A stretch of DNA of 64,000 nt from CALMEH01 sp031409875 (GTDB taxonomy: Bacteria > Acidobacteriota > Blastocatellia > Pyrinomonadales > Pyrinomonadaceae), in contig JANNYB010000026.1 in assembly GCA_031409875.1 (NCBI GenBank), forward strand, positions 1-64,000, read 5' to 3'. Of the stretch, positions 55,689 through 63,405 are shown piece after piece. The notes beneath the pieces are model-generated. The model searched no databases and was not told the origin of the DNA. It saw only the letters and a list, made by a program, of their open reading frames with translations. The position numbers and the translations under genes are program-made. The first letter of the stretch is position 1. Each line of letters begins with the position of its first letter.

Positions 55689-55737
55689 TGAATTAAGTCG
55701 CGTGTTTATTACGGATGCGCGTCCCCCGCCCAAATAA

Positions 55738-56457
55738 TCAAGCGGCAAGCCGTTCAGGTTTCTGAGCGGCGGCGCGGCTTTTAAGCATCGTTCGATAAAT
55801 GTTGACGAACTGCGATTTTTCGATGTCGTTAAGTTCTAACGACGAGCGTTTGCCGCCAAACATTCGTGCCATAAAATCTTGATAATCGGTCTTATCTTTT
55901 TTTCTGATGTGTCCCCATTCGGTGGCGACCTGATGAAGTTCTTTGCCAACCGGTGATTGAAATTCCGTGTCAATCTCGGCAATCGCAACTTTTCCGTTTC
56001 GGCGATATTCGTAATGAGCTTTGAGCAAATTCACGCCGACCGAGCGAATGGCACGGCGCAAAGCGCGTGAAAGCGCGACGTTTTGCGCCTTCAGCATAGA
56101 GCCGAGTTCCGAGCCGTCCGGCATTATTTCGCCATCGGTCAAACGGCGATTTTCTTCATCGAAGGTCGCATATTGCGCCGAGCCTAAATCGCTTGCCGAG
56201 CGTCCATCGGGCAAAATCGCGGCGCATTTGACCGTTACGATGCCGAGCCGCGTGTTGCGTTCGACAACTTCCGGTTCGGTCATCTGAATGTTCGTCAGCC
56301 GAAGCCGCAAAACATTCAAGGCTTCATAATCGAAAATCGGCTCCGGAGAATTGCCTTCAAAACTGATTTGCGAGTATTCAAAGTTATAGTCCGCAACAAA
56401 TTCATCGGCGATGTTTTGTTGTTCCGTTGTTAAAATTGTTCGTGTTTTTCCGTCCAT
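55738..56457 (-). CDS. Hypothetical phage protein, possibly a recombination/annealing protein
   Basis: 239 aa from ATG 56457 with GAGGA upstream (the longer frame into 56553 is spurious). Features: VTVKCAAILPDGRSASDLGS, KAQNVALSRALRRAIRSVGV and a basic C-terminus. The ALSRALR segment loosely recalls single-strand annealing proteins of the Rad52/RecT kind, but the likeness is too weak to name it. Located between MuB-type and MazG-like genes. Confidence 0.55.
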   Translation of the reverse strand: MDGKTRTILTTEQQNIADEFVADYNFEYSQISFEGNSPEPIFDYEALNVLRLRLTNIQMTEPEVVERNTRLGIVTVKCAAILPDGRSASDLGSAQYATFDEENRRLTDGEIMPDGSELGSMLKAQNVALSRALRRAIRSVGVNLLKAHYEYRRNGKVAIAEIDTEFQSPVGKELHQVATEWGHIRKKDKTDYQDFMARMFGGKRSSLELNDIEKSQFVNIYRTMLKSRAAAQKPERLAA

Positions 56458-56681
56458 ATTTCCTCTTCTTTTCGTGAATTTTGTAGATGCTGTGCTAACG
56501 CTCCGCAAAGCCGCGAAGCAAGAACATACGAACGACCGCCGCAGACAGCACATCGGCAGTCATTCGTTATATTGGTTCGTATCGGAAGTTTCGCGTCGCC
56601 GGAGCAATCGCCGCAGATGATTTCTGTCGGCAGAATAACCGGCAACGCGCCGTCCGAAACTTTGTCAAAGATTTTTAGCAT
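56430..56681 (-). CDS. Zinc-ribbon-like small protein
   Basis: 83 aa from ATG 56681, with GGAAG 8 bases upstream inside the previous gene. Cys pairs IICGDCSG and CRCAVCGG suit a zinc ribbon. C-terminus overlaps the next gene. Unknown role. Confidence 0.5.
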   Translation of the reverse strand: MLKIFDKVSDGALPVILPTEIICGDCSGDAKLPIRTNITNDCRCAVCGGRSYVLASRLCGALAQHLQNSRKEEEIWTEKHEQF

Positions 56682-56911
56682 TGCGATTCTTCCAGCCAAG
56701 GATTGTTTTCCGAAGCAATTGCGGCGTGTTCGATAACTTGGGTAAACTCAAGCGTTTCCAACACGCATTTCAAACAATCGCGTTCAGCAATCGCCTTTTG
56801 CAACTCTGCTTCGTCATCATCCTTGAAAATTTCTACCATCCGTTCGTAAGTGCCGATTTGCCGCATAATGCAGTGAATTTGTTCCTCAATTGTAAATATT
56901 CGTTCTGTCAT
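56675..56911 (-). CDS. Hypothetical helical protein
   Basis: 78 aa, mostly alpha-helical (MTERIFTIEEQIHCIMRQIG, then a Lys/Glu-rich helix). Strong AAGGAGG. Not recognised. Confidence 0.55.
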   Translation of the reverse strand: MTERIFTIEEQIHCIMRQIGTYERMVEIFKDDDEAELQKAIAERDCLKCVLETLEFTQVIEHAAIASENNPWLEESQC

Positions 56912-56921
56912 TTTTCCTCCT

Positions 56922-57980
56922 TTACATCACAATCAATTTGCGCCACGAAGTGTGAATCAATTTTTCCATCGAAACTGCGCCGCTACTGAGTTCCGGTTTG
57001 CGTTTCTCGGCGATTGCCAAAACCCGCGGAAGTAACATCTCCAATTGCCGGTGATTAGTGCCGACGCGGGTTTCGCCGTCCGAGTCGAGTTTGCCGCCGG
57101 TCAAGGTGAAAATTTGTCCGACAATTTCGTTAGTGGCGTAATCGCCAAGCGTGTCATAAATAATTGATTTGACCTCGCTCAGATGTAGCCCGACAAATTC
57201 GCAATGCCACGAAATTCGACTCGAAAGCTGAACGCGAACGTCTTCTGTCAGACTTGATTTCATAAACAACTCAAACAAGTCTTTAGTTCCTAACAGCACA
57301 ATTGGAACTCGCGTTTTTTCCCAAAGGTAACAAATCGTGCCGAGTCCTTTTTCGTTCAGGTAGTTCGTCTGGTCAATGAACAGCAGACGCGGAGTTCCGC
57401 GCTTGCCGTTCAGTTTGTCCGCAATTAAATCTTCGAGCTTCGCAGTCGGCAGACGGTCATCGAGTCCGACTTCCATCGCTATTTTTTGGACAAAATAGCG
57501 AGTCGTAATGTTCGGTGAACAGAGAATTTCAATCGGCATTGTCGTCATCTTTTCGGTTTTGTATTGCCGCAAAGCTCGCGTTTTGCCAACGCCCGGTTTG
57601 CCGTAGCCGAGAACAATCGTTTTTTCCTCGACGGCAGTTTTGCATAAATATTGAAACTGTTGCCACATCCGCGTTTGGATAAATCCGCGCTTAATGCCGC
57701 CGATGATAACGCCTTCGACTTTTTCACGATACGCCCGAAGTTTGTCTTCGATTGTGGATTTTTTCGGTGGACTGTCGAAAATTCCGCCTTGGCTTTTCGG
57801 TAGAAAATAAGTTCCTTTTCGTAAAGCGTCTAACGCAGTTTTAGACACGCCGATGTGGTCGTCGCGCTCAAGGACACTGGTTGGTAAATTCGGATGCTCG
57901 TTGCAGTAGTTATCAAACCATTGCCGCAACTCTTCATCCGGTTCGTAATATTCGCTTTTGACTATGTTTAATTGTGCCAT
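56922..57980 (-). CDS. MuB/TnsC-type AAA+ ATPase, target-DNA activator
   Basis: 352 aa. An N-terminal helix-turn-helix (about 40-60, HIGVSKTALDALRKGTYF) precedes the AAA domain: Walker A GYGKPGVGKT (125-134), Walker B RLLFIDQTNYL (199-208) and sensor-like TRVPIVLLGTKDL. MuB binds target DNA with ATP and delivers it to MuA. Here the residue after the Walker B Asp is Gln, where AAA+ ATPases usually have catalytic Glu. The gene is in the same operon as the MuA-type transposase, separated by two small genes and a hairpin. RBS GAGGA. Confidence 0.85.
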   Translation of the reverse strand: MAQLNIVKSEYYEPDEELRQWFDNYCNEHPNLPTSVLERDDHIGVSKTALDALRKGTYFLPKSQGGIFDSPPKKSTIEDKLRAYREKVEGVIIGGIKRGFIQTRMWQQFQYLCKTAVEEKTIVLGYGKPGVGKTRALRQYKTEKMTTMPIEILCSPNITTRYFVQKIAMEVGLDDRLPTAKLEDLIADKLNGKRGTPRLLFIDQTNYLNEKGLGTICYLWEKTRVPIVLLGTKDLFELFMKSSLTEDVRVQLSSRISWHCEFVGLHLSEVKSIIYDTLGDYATNEIVGQIFTLTGGKLDSDGETRVGTNHRQLEMLLPRVLAIAEKRKPELSSGAVSMEKLIHTSWRKLIVM

Positions 57981-58039
57981 TTCAATTTTCCTCTAAATTT
58001 TGAAATCACGTTTTCCGCGATTTCAGTTGACTTTTGATA

Positions 58040-58087
58040 GTCAGCGCGGTTATAAAACTAAAAGTGCGGTTTTACTTCCGCGCTGAC
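58040..58087. terminator. Hairpin within the early operon
   Basis: GTCAGCGCGG (58040-58049) and CCGCGCTGAC (58078-58087) form a perfect 10-bp stem with a 28-base loop, 60 bases before the MuB-type gene. It may attenuate expression of the downstream genes. Confidence 0.5.
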
Positions 58088-58120
58088 TTGGTTTAACGGC
58101 TTTCCTGATTCTTTGAACGG

Positions 58121-58615
58121 TCATCGGGAAAGTCTTTTATTTTTGTTTCGCTCGATGAGCCTTTCGTCCAGCTCGTCAAGCAAATCTCGAATCATCAAAA
58201 CCGCTTGGCTATCTGATTTGTCCCAATCATCGCCGCGTATCAGAAATGTCTTGCCGATAATCGCCGCGACGCGCTCAGGAAACTTTGCATAATCCAATGT
58301 TTGTTTTTTTATTGCCATCCACACCTCCTTACTCTTTCGTTTGCGTCTGAAATACAAAAATTTCGAGATGCTGTAAAAGAGTTTTCTGAACTTCGACTTT
58401 CGTCTTTTGATAACCAAAAAAGGTTCTTTTCTATTACCGGATTTGGGATAAGTTACGGTAATTGCCGCTTGATTTTCCTTCCGGCATTTGTAACAAACCC
58501 GATGACGCTTCAGGTTGCGATTCGATGTCCGATACTCGTGCGCTCGTTTCGGCTCACGACAAACCGGACATTTCGGATAACGCGCCTTTTGCGGCATTTT
58601 GATTACTCGTTTCAT
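58121..58615 (-). CDS. Zinc-finger-like protein with an in-frame internal start
   Basis: 164 aa from ATG 58615, which overlaps the upstream stop as ATGA. The N-terminal part has CPVCREPKRAHEY and RVCYKCRKEN, a four-Cys zinc site, then a basic segment. At 58318 an internal ATG has an ideal AAGGAGGTG seven bases upstream and starts MAIKKQTLDYAKFPERVAAI. No stop separates them. So one long protein, a separate 65-aa protein, or both may be made. Not recognised. Confidence 0.55.
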   Translation of the reverse strand: MKRVIKMPQKARYPKCPVCREPKRAHEYRTSNRNLKRHRVCYKCRKENQAAITVTYPKSGNRKEPFLVIKRRKSKFRKLFYSISKFLYFRRKRKSKEVWMAIKKQTLDYAKFPERVAAIIGKTFLIRGDDWDKSDSQAVLMIRDLLDELDERLIERNKNKRLSR

Positions 58616-58884
58616 TTACTGAATTCAGCCGCTTCTGCAATAATGCGATGCAGTTCGGCTTCGATTGCCACACGCCGTTGGCGTGATTCCGGCGTGCTAA
58701 AAAACAAGTCGGTATTTTCCGCCAAATTCCGAAGCGTCAATGCCTTTTCGCAAACAGATTGCATTTTGCGAATCAAAATTTTTGCTTCGATTAGCTTGAA
58801 TGCGTCATCAATAAACCTATCGTCCAAACCTGTTTCAATCGGATTTTCGCCCCATTCTTTTATTGTTTCAATTGCCATATACAT
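58612..58884 (-). CDS. Hypothetical helical protein
   Basis: 90 aa from ATG 58884 with GGGAGGA upstream, right after the transposase stop. MYMAIETIKEWGENPIETGL then a helix-rich chain. Not recognised. Confidence 0.55.
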   Translation of the reverse strand: MYMAIETIKEWGENPIETGLDDRFIDDAFKLIEAKILIRKMQSVCEKALTLRNLAENTDLFFSTPESRQRRVAIEAELHRIIAEAAEFSK

Positions 58885-58886
58885 TT

Positions 58887-61058
58887 CTAGTCCTCCCATT
58901 CTTCTTTAATTTTGCCCGTTACGGGCTTACTGCGAAAAATATCAATAATTTTCGCGCTCTCGACCTGTGCGGTCGAAACTTGTTGGCTGCTGCCGATAAT
59001 TTTCGGCGCGTCGAATCTGGTCATCCGGTGAACATTTCCGCCGTCCGTGCCGGTTGCCAGCAATTGGATTTCCTGCGGCTGTTCCTGCTCGATTTCCTGC
59101 GTTTGGGCGGCGCGGTCTTCGGTTGTTTCACCGCGAATTATTGAGTAGTTGAGTAGTGAAAAATCGCGCTGTAATTTGCGTTCGTGGTTTGCTAATTTAG
59201 CGATCACTCCGAGCGTTTGTTTGTTCGGATTAAGCAAACCGGAACGATTGACCAAATCGGCTTTGACAATGCGCGATGGATTTCTATCCGTCGCGGGCAG
59301 AATCGCCCAAATATGCGAAAAATCGTTATCAGTAAAGCGGATTTCAACATCTTCGCCTTTGTGGGCGGACATTTCCGAGTGAAGAAATTGCAATTGATAA
59401 CCTTCAATAGTCATCATCACGCCGTTTTTGCCGATTTTCTTTTTCGCTGATTTGAGCAATAAAAATGCCATCGCTTCTTCGGTGATGTGAACCTTTGAAT
59501 ACATTGCGTTGTATTCTTCAATCGGGATTACTGTTCGTCCGCCTAAAACGCTCCGTTGGTGTCCGGTCGAATTATGTTCGGCTATGAAACCTTCGAGATT
59601 TTCGCGGTATGAACCGAAATCCATAAACGGCGATTCCTGCATTAAAAGCGGAATGTTTTTGCCTAATTTTTTTTGCAACTTCTGATGCCGATGCCAATTT
59701 TCGCGCCATCTGTCCGGCTTGTTGGCATCGCGCCCACAATATTCGGCGGGGAAATTGTTTTGTTCCCACGCCGAGATGTCGCGGTGAATTCGCTCAACCG
59801 GCTTTTCTTTCGCATTGTAAGGACGCGCCAGCAAGTGTTTAATTTCTAATTCTTGAAGCAATCCGACTTTGCGATTGGTCGTAATAATTTCCATTCCGCC
59901 CTCAATTTTTGCCGCGTTTTTGAAGGTTAAAGTTTTGCCCGTCAAATCGTAGCAACGATAATCTTTGCCCCAATCCGTATAAACATAAGAAAAATATCCG
60001 GCTTCGGGGCGTGAAAGCGGCTGTGCGCCGAAGGTTTTACAGCCATTCGCATACGCCAGTCCGATTGTCCGTGATGACGGCACAACGTCGAGATGCCAGC
60101 CCCAAATCATATATGACCGCATACAAACCCATAATGTCAGCCACGCCCGCGCTAAACTTCCGTCCGGCATTACAACCGAAACATCCCGCACCGAATGGTC
60201 GCCGACCAGAACTTGCAAAACATCTATATCCGAATAATCACGCGGAACGTAAGGCGCATATTTTGACTGATAATCTTTAGAAGTCCCGAACGTCTGTGCC
60301 GAGATAACTTTCGGAATATTGTCGTATTTGCGATAAAACCAAGTGGATGACGGACATTCCCATCCTTCGCGGTCAGCTTTTTTTTGCGCCGCTTTCCAAA
60401 GATGTTTCGGACTCGGCACTTTTCTCCAAGTCTTTTCGATAAATTCGGCGGCTGATGCCGGTATTTGTGCCGCGCGGTTATCGCAGGGTTTTGGCGGAGA
60501 AGAAGGTTTTCGCAGGAAAACACAAAGACCTTCAGATTTAGAGTTCCGCCACCAGCCGTCGAGCGTGTGCGCGGAGATAATTTTTCCGCGCTTGGGTTCG
60601 ACTGAAAGAACAATCGCATCGGAACAAACCGCGTCCCGACATAATTGTTTAACCGCCGACACAAATTCGTGTTTTCCGTTCGCGTTACGCACGCGCTTCG
60701 GATTTATTTGATCGTATTTTTCAACGATTGACTGAAGCCTGACCGCGTCGTTCAAAAGTGCTTCGCGCACTTTCGGCTCATAACGCATTAAGGCTTCGGT
60801 CAATCGTCGTTCAGAATCAATGCAATCAGTTGTCAAAGAACCTTCAATTGCGTCAGAATCGCTTCTAAGCGCGTTTTCCCGTCGAATCCACTCCAACTGT
60901 AGGGCAGATGGCAAAGATTCGAGCAAAATCTCACGAATCGGCTTGCCATTGCGCCCTTTCCCAACCGTGCGCGTTTTCCATTCGCCACTTTGGGTTTTGC
61001 GATAATATGTCGCGTCAGAAACGCCTAAGTCTTTTAAATTCTTGGTTTTTAGCCACAT
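58887..61058 (-). CDS. MuA-type DDE transposase
   Basis: 723 aa from ATG 61058 (MWLKTKNLKDLGVSDATYYR); an upstream TTG is possible but lies in the repeat array. The N-terminus is a Mu-type HTH domain. The catalytic core holds Asp287 (VLVGDHSVRD), Asp362 (VYTDWGKDYR) and Glu422 (ARPYNAKEKPVERIHRD), as in MuA. A beta-barrel-like Mu-transpos_C domain follows (about 520-620). It cuts and joins the element ends in replicative or non-replicative transposition. The upstream region is packed with TCCAACTCTCA iterons; no good RBS is seen. Confidence 0.92.
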   Translation of the reverse strand: MWLKTKNLKDLGVSDATYYRKTQSGEWKTRTVGKGRNGKPIREILLESLPSALQLEWIRRENALRSDSDAIEGSLTTDCIDSERRLTEALMRYEPKVREALLNDAVRLQSIVEKYDQINPKRVRNANGKHEFVSAVKQLCRDAVCSDAIVLSVEPKRGKIISAHTLDGWWRNSKSEGLCVFLRKPSSPPKPCDNRAAQIPASAAEFIEKTWRKVPSPKHLWKAAQKKADREGWECPSSTWFYRKYDNIPKVISAQTFGTSKDYQSKYAPYVPRDYSDIDVLQVLVGDHSVRDVSVVMPDGSLARAWLTLWVCMRSYMIWGWHLDVVPSSRTIGLAYANGCKTFGAQPLSRPEAGYFSYVYTDWGKDYRCYDLTGKTLTFKNAAKIEGGMEIITTNRKVGLLQELEIKHLLARPYNAKEKPVERIHRDISAWEQNNFPAEYCGRDANKPDRWRENWHRHQKLQKKLGKNIPLLMQESPFMDFGSYRENLEGFIAEHNSTGHQRSVLGGRTVIPIEEYNAMYSKVHITEEAMAFLLLKSAKKKIGKNGVMMTIEGYQLQFLHSEMSAHKGEDVEIRFTDNDFSHIWAILPATDRNPSRIVKADLVNRSGLLNPNKQTLGVIAKLANHERKLQRDFSLLNYSIIRGETTEDRAAQTQEIEQEQPQEIQLLATGTDGGNVHRMTRFDAPKIIGSSQQVSTAQVESAKIIDIFRSKPVTGKIKEEWED

Positions 61059-61071
61059 ACTAAATGTAAAA

Positions 61072-61232
61072 TCCAACTCTCATCCAACTCTCATTCCAAC
61101 TCTCATCTAAAAAATCCAACTCTCACTAATTGAAGCCACGATAAAATAAGGCTTTTAGTTAATCCCGTAAATTTCTTCATACTTAATCCAACTCTCATTT
61201 TGAAATTCAAAAAACACGCATCCAACTCTCAA
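61072..61232. repeat. Iteron array B: six TCCAACTCTCA copies
   Basis: Same-orientation copies start at 61072, 61083, 61095, 61115, 61187 and 61221 (steps 11, 12, 20, 72, 34). All agree in the first 11 bases. The array begins 14 bases before the transposase start codon. Steps match array A at 50239. Confidence 0.88.
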
Positions 61233-61272
61233 ATCGCGTTGGATTTAAAAGAGTTACCGCGCCGCGTTTGGC

Positions 61273-61295
61273 GTTTAAATTCAAAGAGTTAGCTG
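61273..61295. repeat. 23-bp direct repeat, copy 1
   Basis: GTTTAAATTCAAAGAGTTAG plus CTG, identical at 61770-61792. This copy spans the stop of the gene at 61289-61681; the other lies 89 bases upstream of its start. Confidence 0.7.
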
Positions 61296-61681
61296 ATAGA
61301 ATTTCTGAGATAAAATTCCCCTTCAGACCGTTCGGGTTGAAACGGGTTTTCGTGAATCAGCCGTTCGATTTCGCCGAGTAAAAAAATGAGTTCAAATTTC
61401 GACAAACTGGTTGAATTATTGGAAAGCTGTTCCGCAGCCGGAAGTAGTTCCCAAATCTTCTTGACGTTTCGCAACGCCCACATCACGCTCATTGCCGGCA
61501 GAGTTGTCCGCGCTTCGTTCAGAGAATCGGAAATCCACTTCGAGCTTTCGGCATCAGGCAGCTTGTCGTTAAAAAATCCCGAATCCTGCGACACGATGGA
61601 AGCAAATGCCTCGCGCACTGATTGGTTTTCCCAATCTATTCCCGTTCCGGCGGGTTTTACGCTTGAATCATCATTTTTCAT
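61289..61681 (-). CDS. Hypothetical phage protein between 23-bp repeats
   Basis: 130 aa from ATG 61681, with GGGGAA upstream. Acidic N-terminus (MKNDDSSVKPAGTGIDWENQ) and helical C-terminal half (FELIFLLGEIERLIHEN). Not recognised. Flanked by identical 23-bp repeats, as if duplicated or inserted as a cassette. Confidence 0.5.
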   Translation of the reverse strand: MKNDDSSVKPAGTGIDWENQSVREAFASIVSQDSGFFNDKLPDAESSKWISDSLNEARTTLPAMSVMWALRNVKKIWELLPAAEQLSNNSTSLSKFELIFLLGEIERLIHENPFQPERSEGEFYLRNSIS

Positions 61682-61769
61682 ATTTGTTCCCCAAGGCGAC
61701 GACCAAATCATCACCGCCGAATCCTACATCTCTATTTCACTCATCCGAAAAATTGCGCCGTTACGGATC

Positions 61770-61792
61770 GTTTAAATTCAAAGAGTTAGCTG
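61770..61792. repeat. 23-bp direct repeat, copy 2
   Basis: Identical to 61273-61295; GCGCCG precedes both copies. Lies in the 123-base gap upstream of the 61289-61681 gene, where a promoter or operator would be. Confidence 0.7.
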
Positions 61793-61804
61793 TCGGAAAC
61801 GAAT

Positions 61805-62197
61805 TTATTCAGCATTACCGCTATCAATATCTGAATTTTCTTGAAGCCGACCCTGACAAAAATTTTTGAATGAAATATATGGCGAATATGCTTTTATGCT
61901 TTCTTGCCATTCCTTTCGCAAAACTTCTTTATTCTCGACCGAATCACGTTCCGGCTCGGCGTTTTGTTCTTCCAGTTCATCGAAACAGCCCAGACATTCG
62001 CCAATGAAGGCGTTCGCCAGATTGCGTAAATTCGCGGAATCAATTTCTGTGGTTTCGCAGTCAATTTCTCTTTCTTCCAAAATCGGAAAATCGTTTTTCG
62101 TGGCGGCGTGAAACAAGGTCGAAATATAAAACAGGGCTTCTTGACCTCGCCGCGCCGGATTTTTAATTGGAATTGTTATTTGTATTTTCTTATTCAT
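61805..62197 (-). CDS. Hypothetical phage protein
   Basis: 130 aa from ATG 62197 with AAAGGAG upstream. Basic start MNKKIQITIPIKNPARRGQE, then an acidic helical region (FIGECLGCFDELEEQNAEPE). Not recognised. Confidence 0.55.
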   Translation of the reverse strand: MNKKIQITIPIKNPARRGQEALFYISTLFHAATKNDFPILEEREIDCETTEIDSANLRNLANAFIGECLGCFDELEEQNAEPERDSVENKEVLRKEWQESIKAYSPYISFKNFCQGRLQENSDIDSGNAE

Positions 62198-62210
62198 TTT
62201 ATTTTCTCCT

Positions 62211-62645
62211 TTACGCCACACATCGGCGGCGTTGATATGCGTCCTCAGCAACTTGTTCGAGTTTTTGGAAACATGCCATGCTTGCCGCGGTTTGGCTTTT
62301 TAATTCGCTCAACTCGAAACCGTCAATTACGCCGTCGCCAAAGGCTTCTAAAAATCGGTCGTGGGCTTGCAATGTTTGCCGTGCGGAGCGGTTTGCCAAC
62401 TGGACAATCTCGAAGTTTTCCAATTCATCTAAGGTATTCTGTTCGCGCAACCACGCCGCAACCATCGCGGTCGAGCGGAATTCGCGGCAAAAAAGCAAAA
62501 TCAAATTGTCGGGAATTTGGGTTTTGCCCATTCGATAGTTATAGATTTGGCGAGCGGCTACGCCTGACAGTTTGGCGAGAAGTTCAATAGTATTTTCCAT
62601 TGACTCTTCGCGCATTGAACCGACGTTCTTTCGTTCGTATTTCAT
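62211..62645 (-). CDS. CII-like phage regulatory protein
   Basis: 144 aa. An HTH-like segment (ENTIELLAKLSGVAARQIYN, then YRMGKTQIPDNLILLFCREF) and a helical C-terminus (QTAASMACFQKLEQVAEDAY) match the plan of phage CII (CP76-type) regulators. RBS AGAAG at the right distance. It is the second gene leftward from the control region, so it may set early expression. Confidence 0.55.
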   Translation of the reverse strand: MKYERKNVGSMREESMENTIELLAKLSGVAARQIYNYRMGKTQIPDNLILLFCREFRSTAMVAAWLREQNTLDELENFEIVQLANRSARQTLQAHDRFLEAFGDGVIDGFELSELKSQTAASMACFQKLEQVAEDAYQRRRCVA

Positions 62646-62697
62646 TTTTAGCTTCTTTTTGTAATAGAAATTTGCGACTCTAATTACTTAAACTTAT

Positions 62698-62925
62698 TCA
62701 AGCGGCGTGAACGGCACTACGGCTTGATTCGCGCCCGACAGCAGAAACGGGAACACGGAGAAAACCAGCTAATCTTTTTTTGATTTCAGGAAAGACGAAG
62801 CCGTGCGTCCGATTGATAACCCGCGATAGGTTTTCGGGCGGAATATCCCAATCGTCCGCCAAAGAAGCGGCAGTTACGCCACGCCGAAGCAATCTGATTT
62901 TGATTTCTGTTGAACTTAGTTTCAT
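62698..62925 (-). CDS. Ner/Cro-like DNA-binding protein
   Basis: 75 aa from ATG 62925 (MKLSSTEIKIRLLRRGVTAA). HTH: GVTAASLADDWDIPPENLSR, then VINRTHGFVFPEIKKRLAGF. Size and position, divergent from the repressor and first in the leftward operon, fit a Ner/Cro-type gene that shuts down the early promoters. The longer frame from 62982 runs through the operators and is not used. Confidence 0.7.
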   Translation of the reverse strand: MKLSSTEIKIRLLRRGVTAASLADDWDIPPENLSRVINRTHGFVFPEIKKRLAGFLRVPVSAVGRESSRSAVHAA

Positions 62926-62967
62926 GCTATATTTATCTTCAACAAATTGAAGTTTCATTAGAATAAA

Positions 62968-62997
62968 GCAACTCAGTTGCATTTGTCAACTAAGTTG
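62968..62997. promoter_or_regulatory. Two palindromic operators CAACTnAGTTG
   Basis: CAACTCAGTTG (62969-62979, extended to GCAACTCAGTTGC at 62968-62980) and CAACTAAGTTG (62987-62997), centres 18 bases apart, in the gap between divergent ner-like and repressor genes. They are the likely binding sites of the XRE repressor or the Ner-like protein. Confidence 0.75.
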
Positions 62998-63014
62998 CAA
63001 TAAAAGAGAAAATT

Positions 63015-63395
63015 GTGTCTATTCCGATTGGAAAAAGAATTAAAAAAGTCAGGCAAGATTTAGAGTTGACTCAAGAGCAGGTTGCTAAGATGGTCGGATT
63101 TTCTCGCCAAGCCTTATCAAAGATTGAGAAAGGTATTAGCGAATCACCAGACCCTTCTAATTTGATTTCGCTTGCAAAGGCATTGAACAATAATTTCGAC
63201 GAATTATGGCTTGATGAGTATTTGACTGAAAATGAGGGGCGACCAAACAAACGAGAGATAATTGAAAACGCTACACCGGAAGAAATCGTCGGAATAAAAT
63301 TTGGTGGCGGAGCAACTAAAATGCGCTCTAAAGATGAAATAGAAAGATTAAAAATGTTGCTTGATAAAAAATTGGCGGAAATGAAGGATGAATAA
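63015..63395 (+). CDS. XRE-family repressor
   Basis: 126 aa from GTG 63015. HTH at about 7-62: IGKRIKKVRQDLELTQEQVA, MVGFSRQALSKIEKGISESP. The C-terminal part is helical and charged, without a LexA-type peptidase motif. It faces away from the early operon and probably represses it through the CAACTnAGTTG sites. The gene following encodes an ImmA-like protease that may cleave it, as in ICEBs1-type switches. Confidence 0.8.
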   Translation: MSIPIGKRIKKVRQDLELTQEQVAKMVGFSRQALSKIEKGISESPDPSNLISLAKALNNNFDELWLDEYLTENEGRPNKREIIENATPEEIVGIKFGGGATKMRSKDEIERLKMLLDKKLAEMKDE

Positions 63396-63405
63396 ATGTT
63401 GAACT

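Noticed and set aside
61072..61232. Array B read as the element's left-end transposase sites
   Set aside because: It has the same orientation as array A rather than inverted, and control genes lie on its outer side, so it is not an end.
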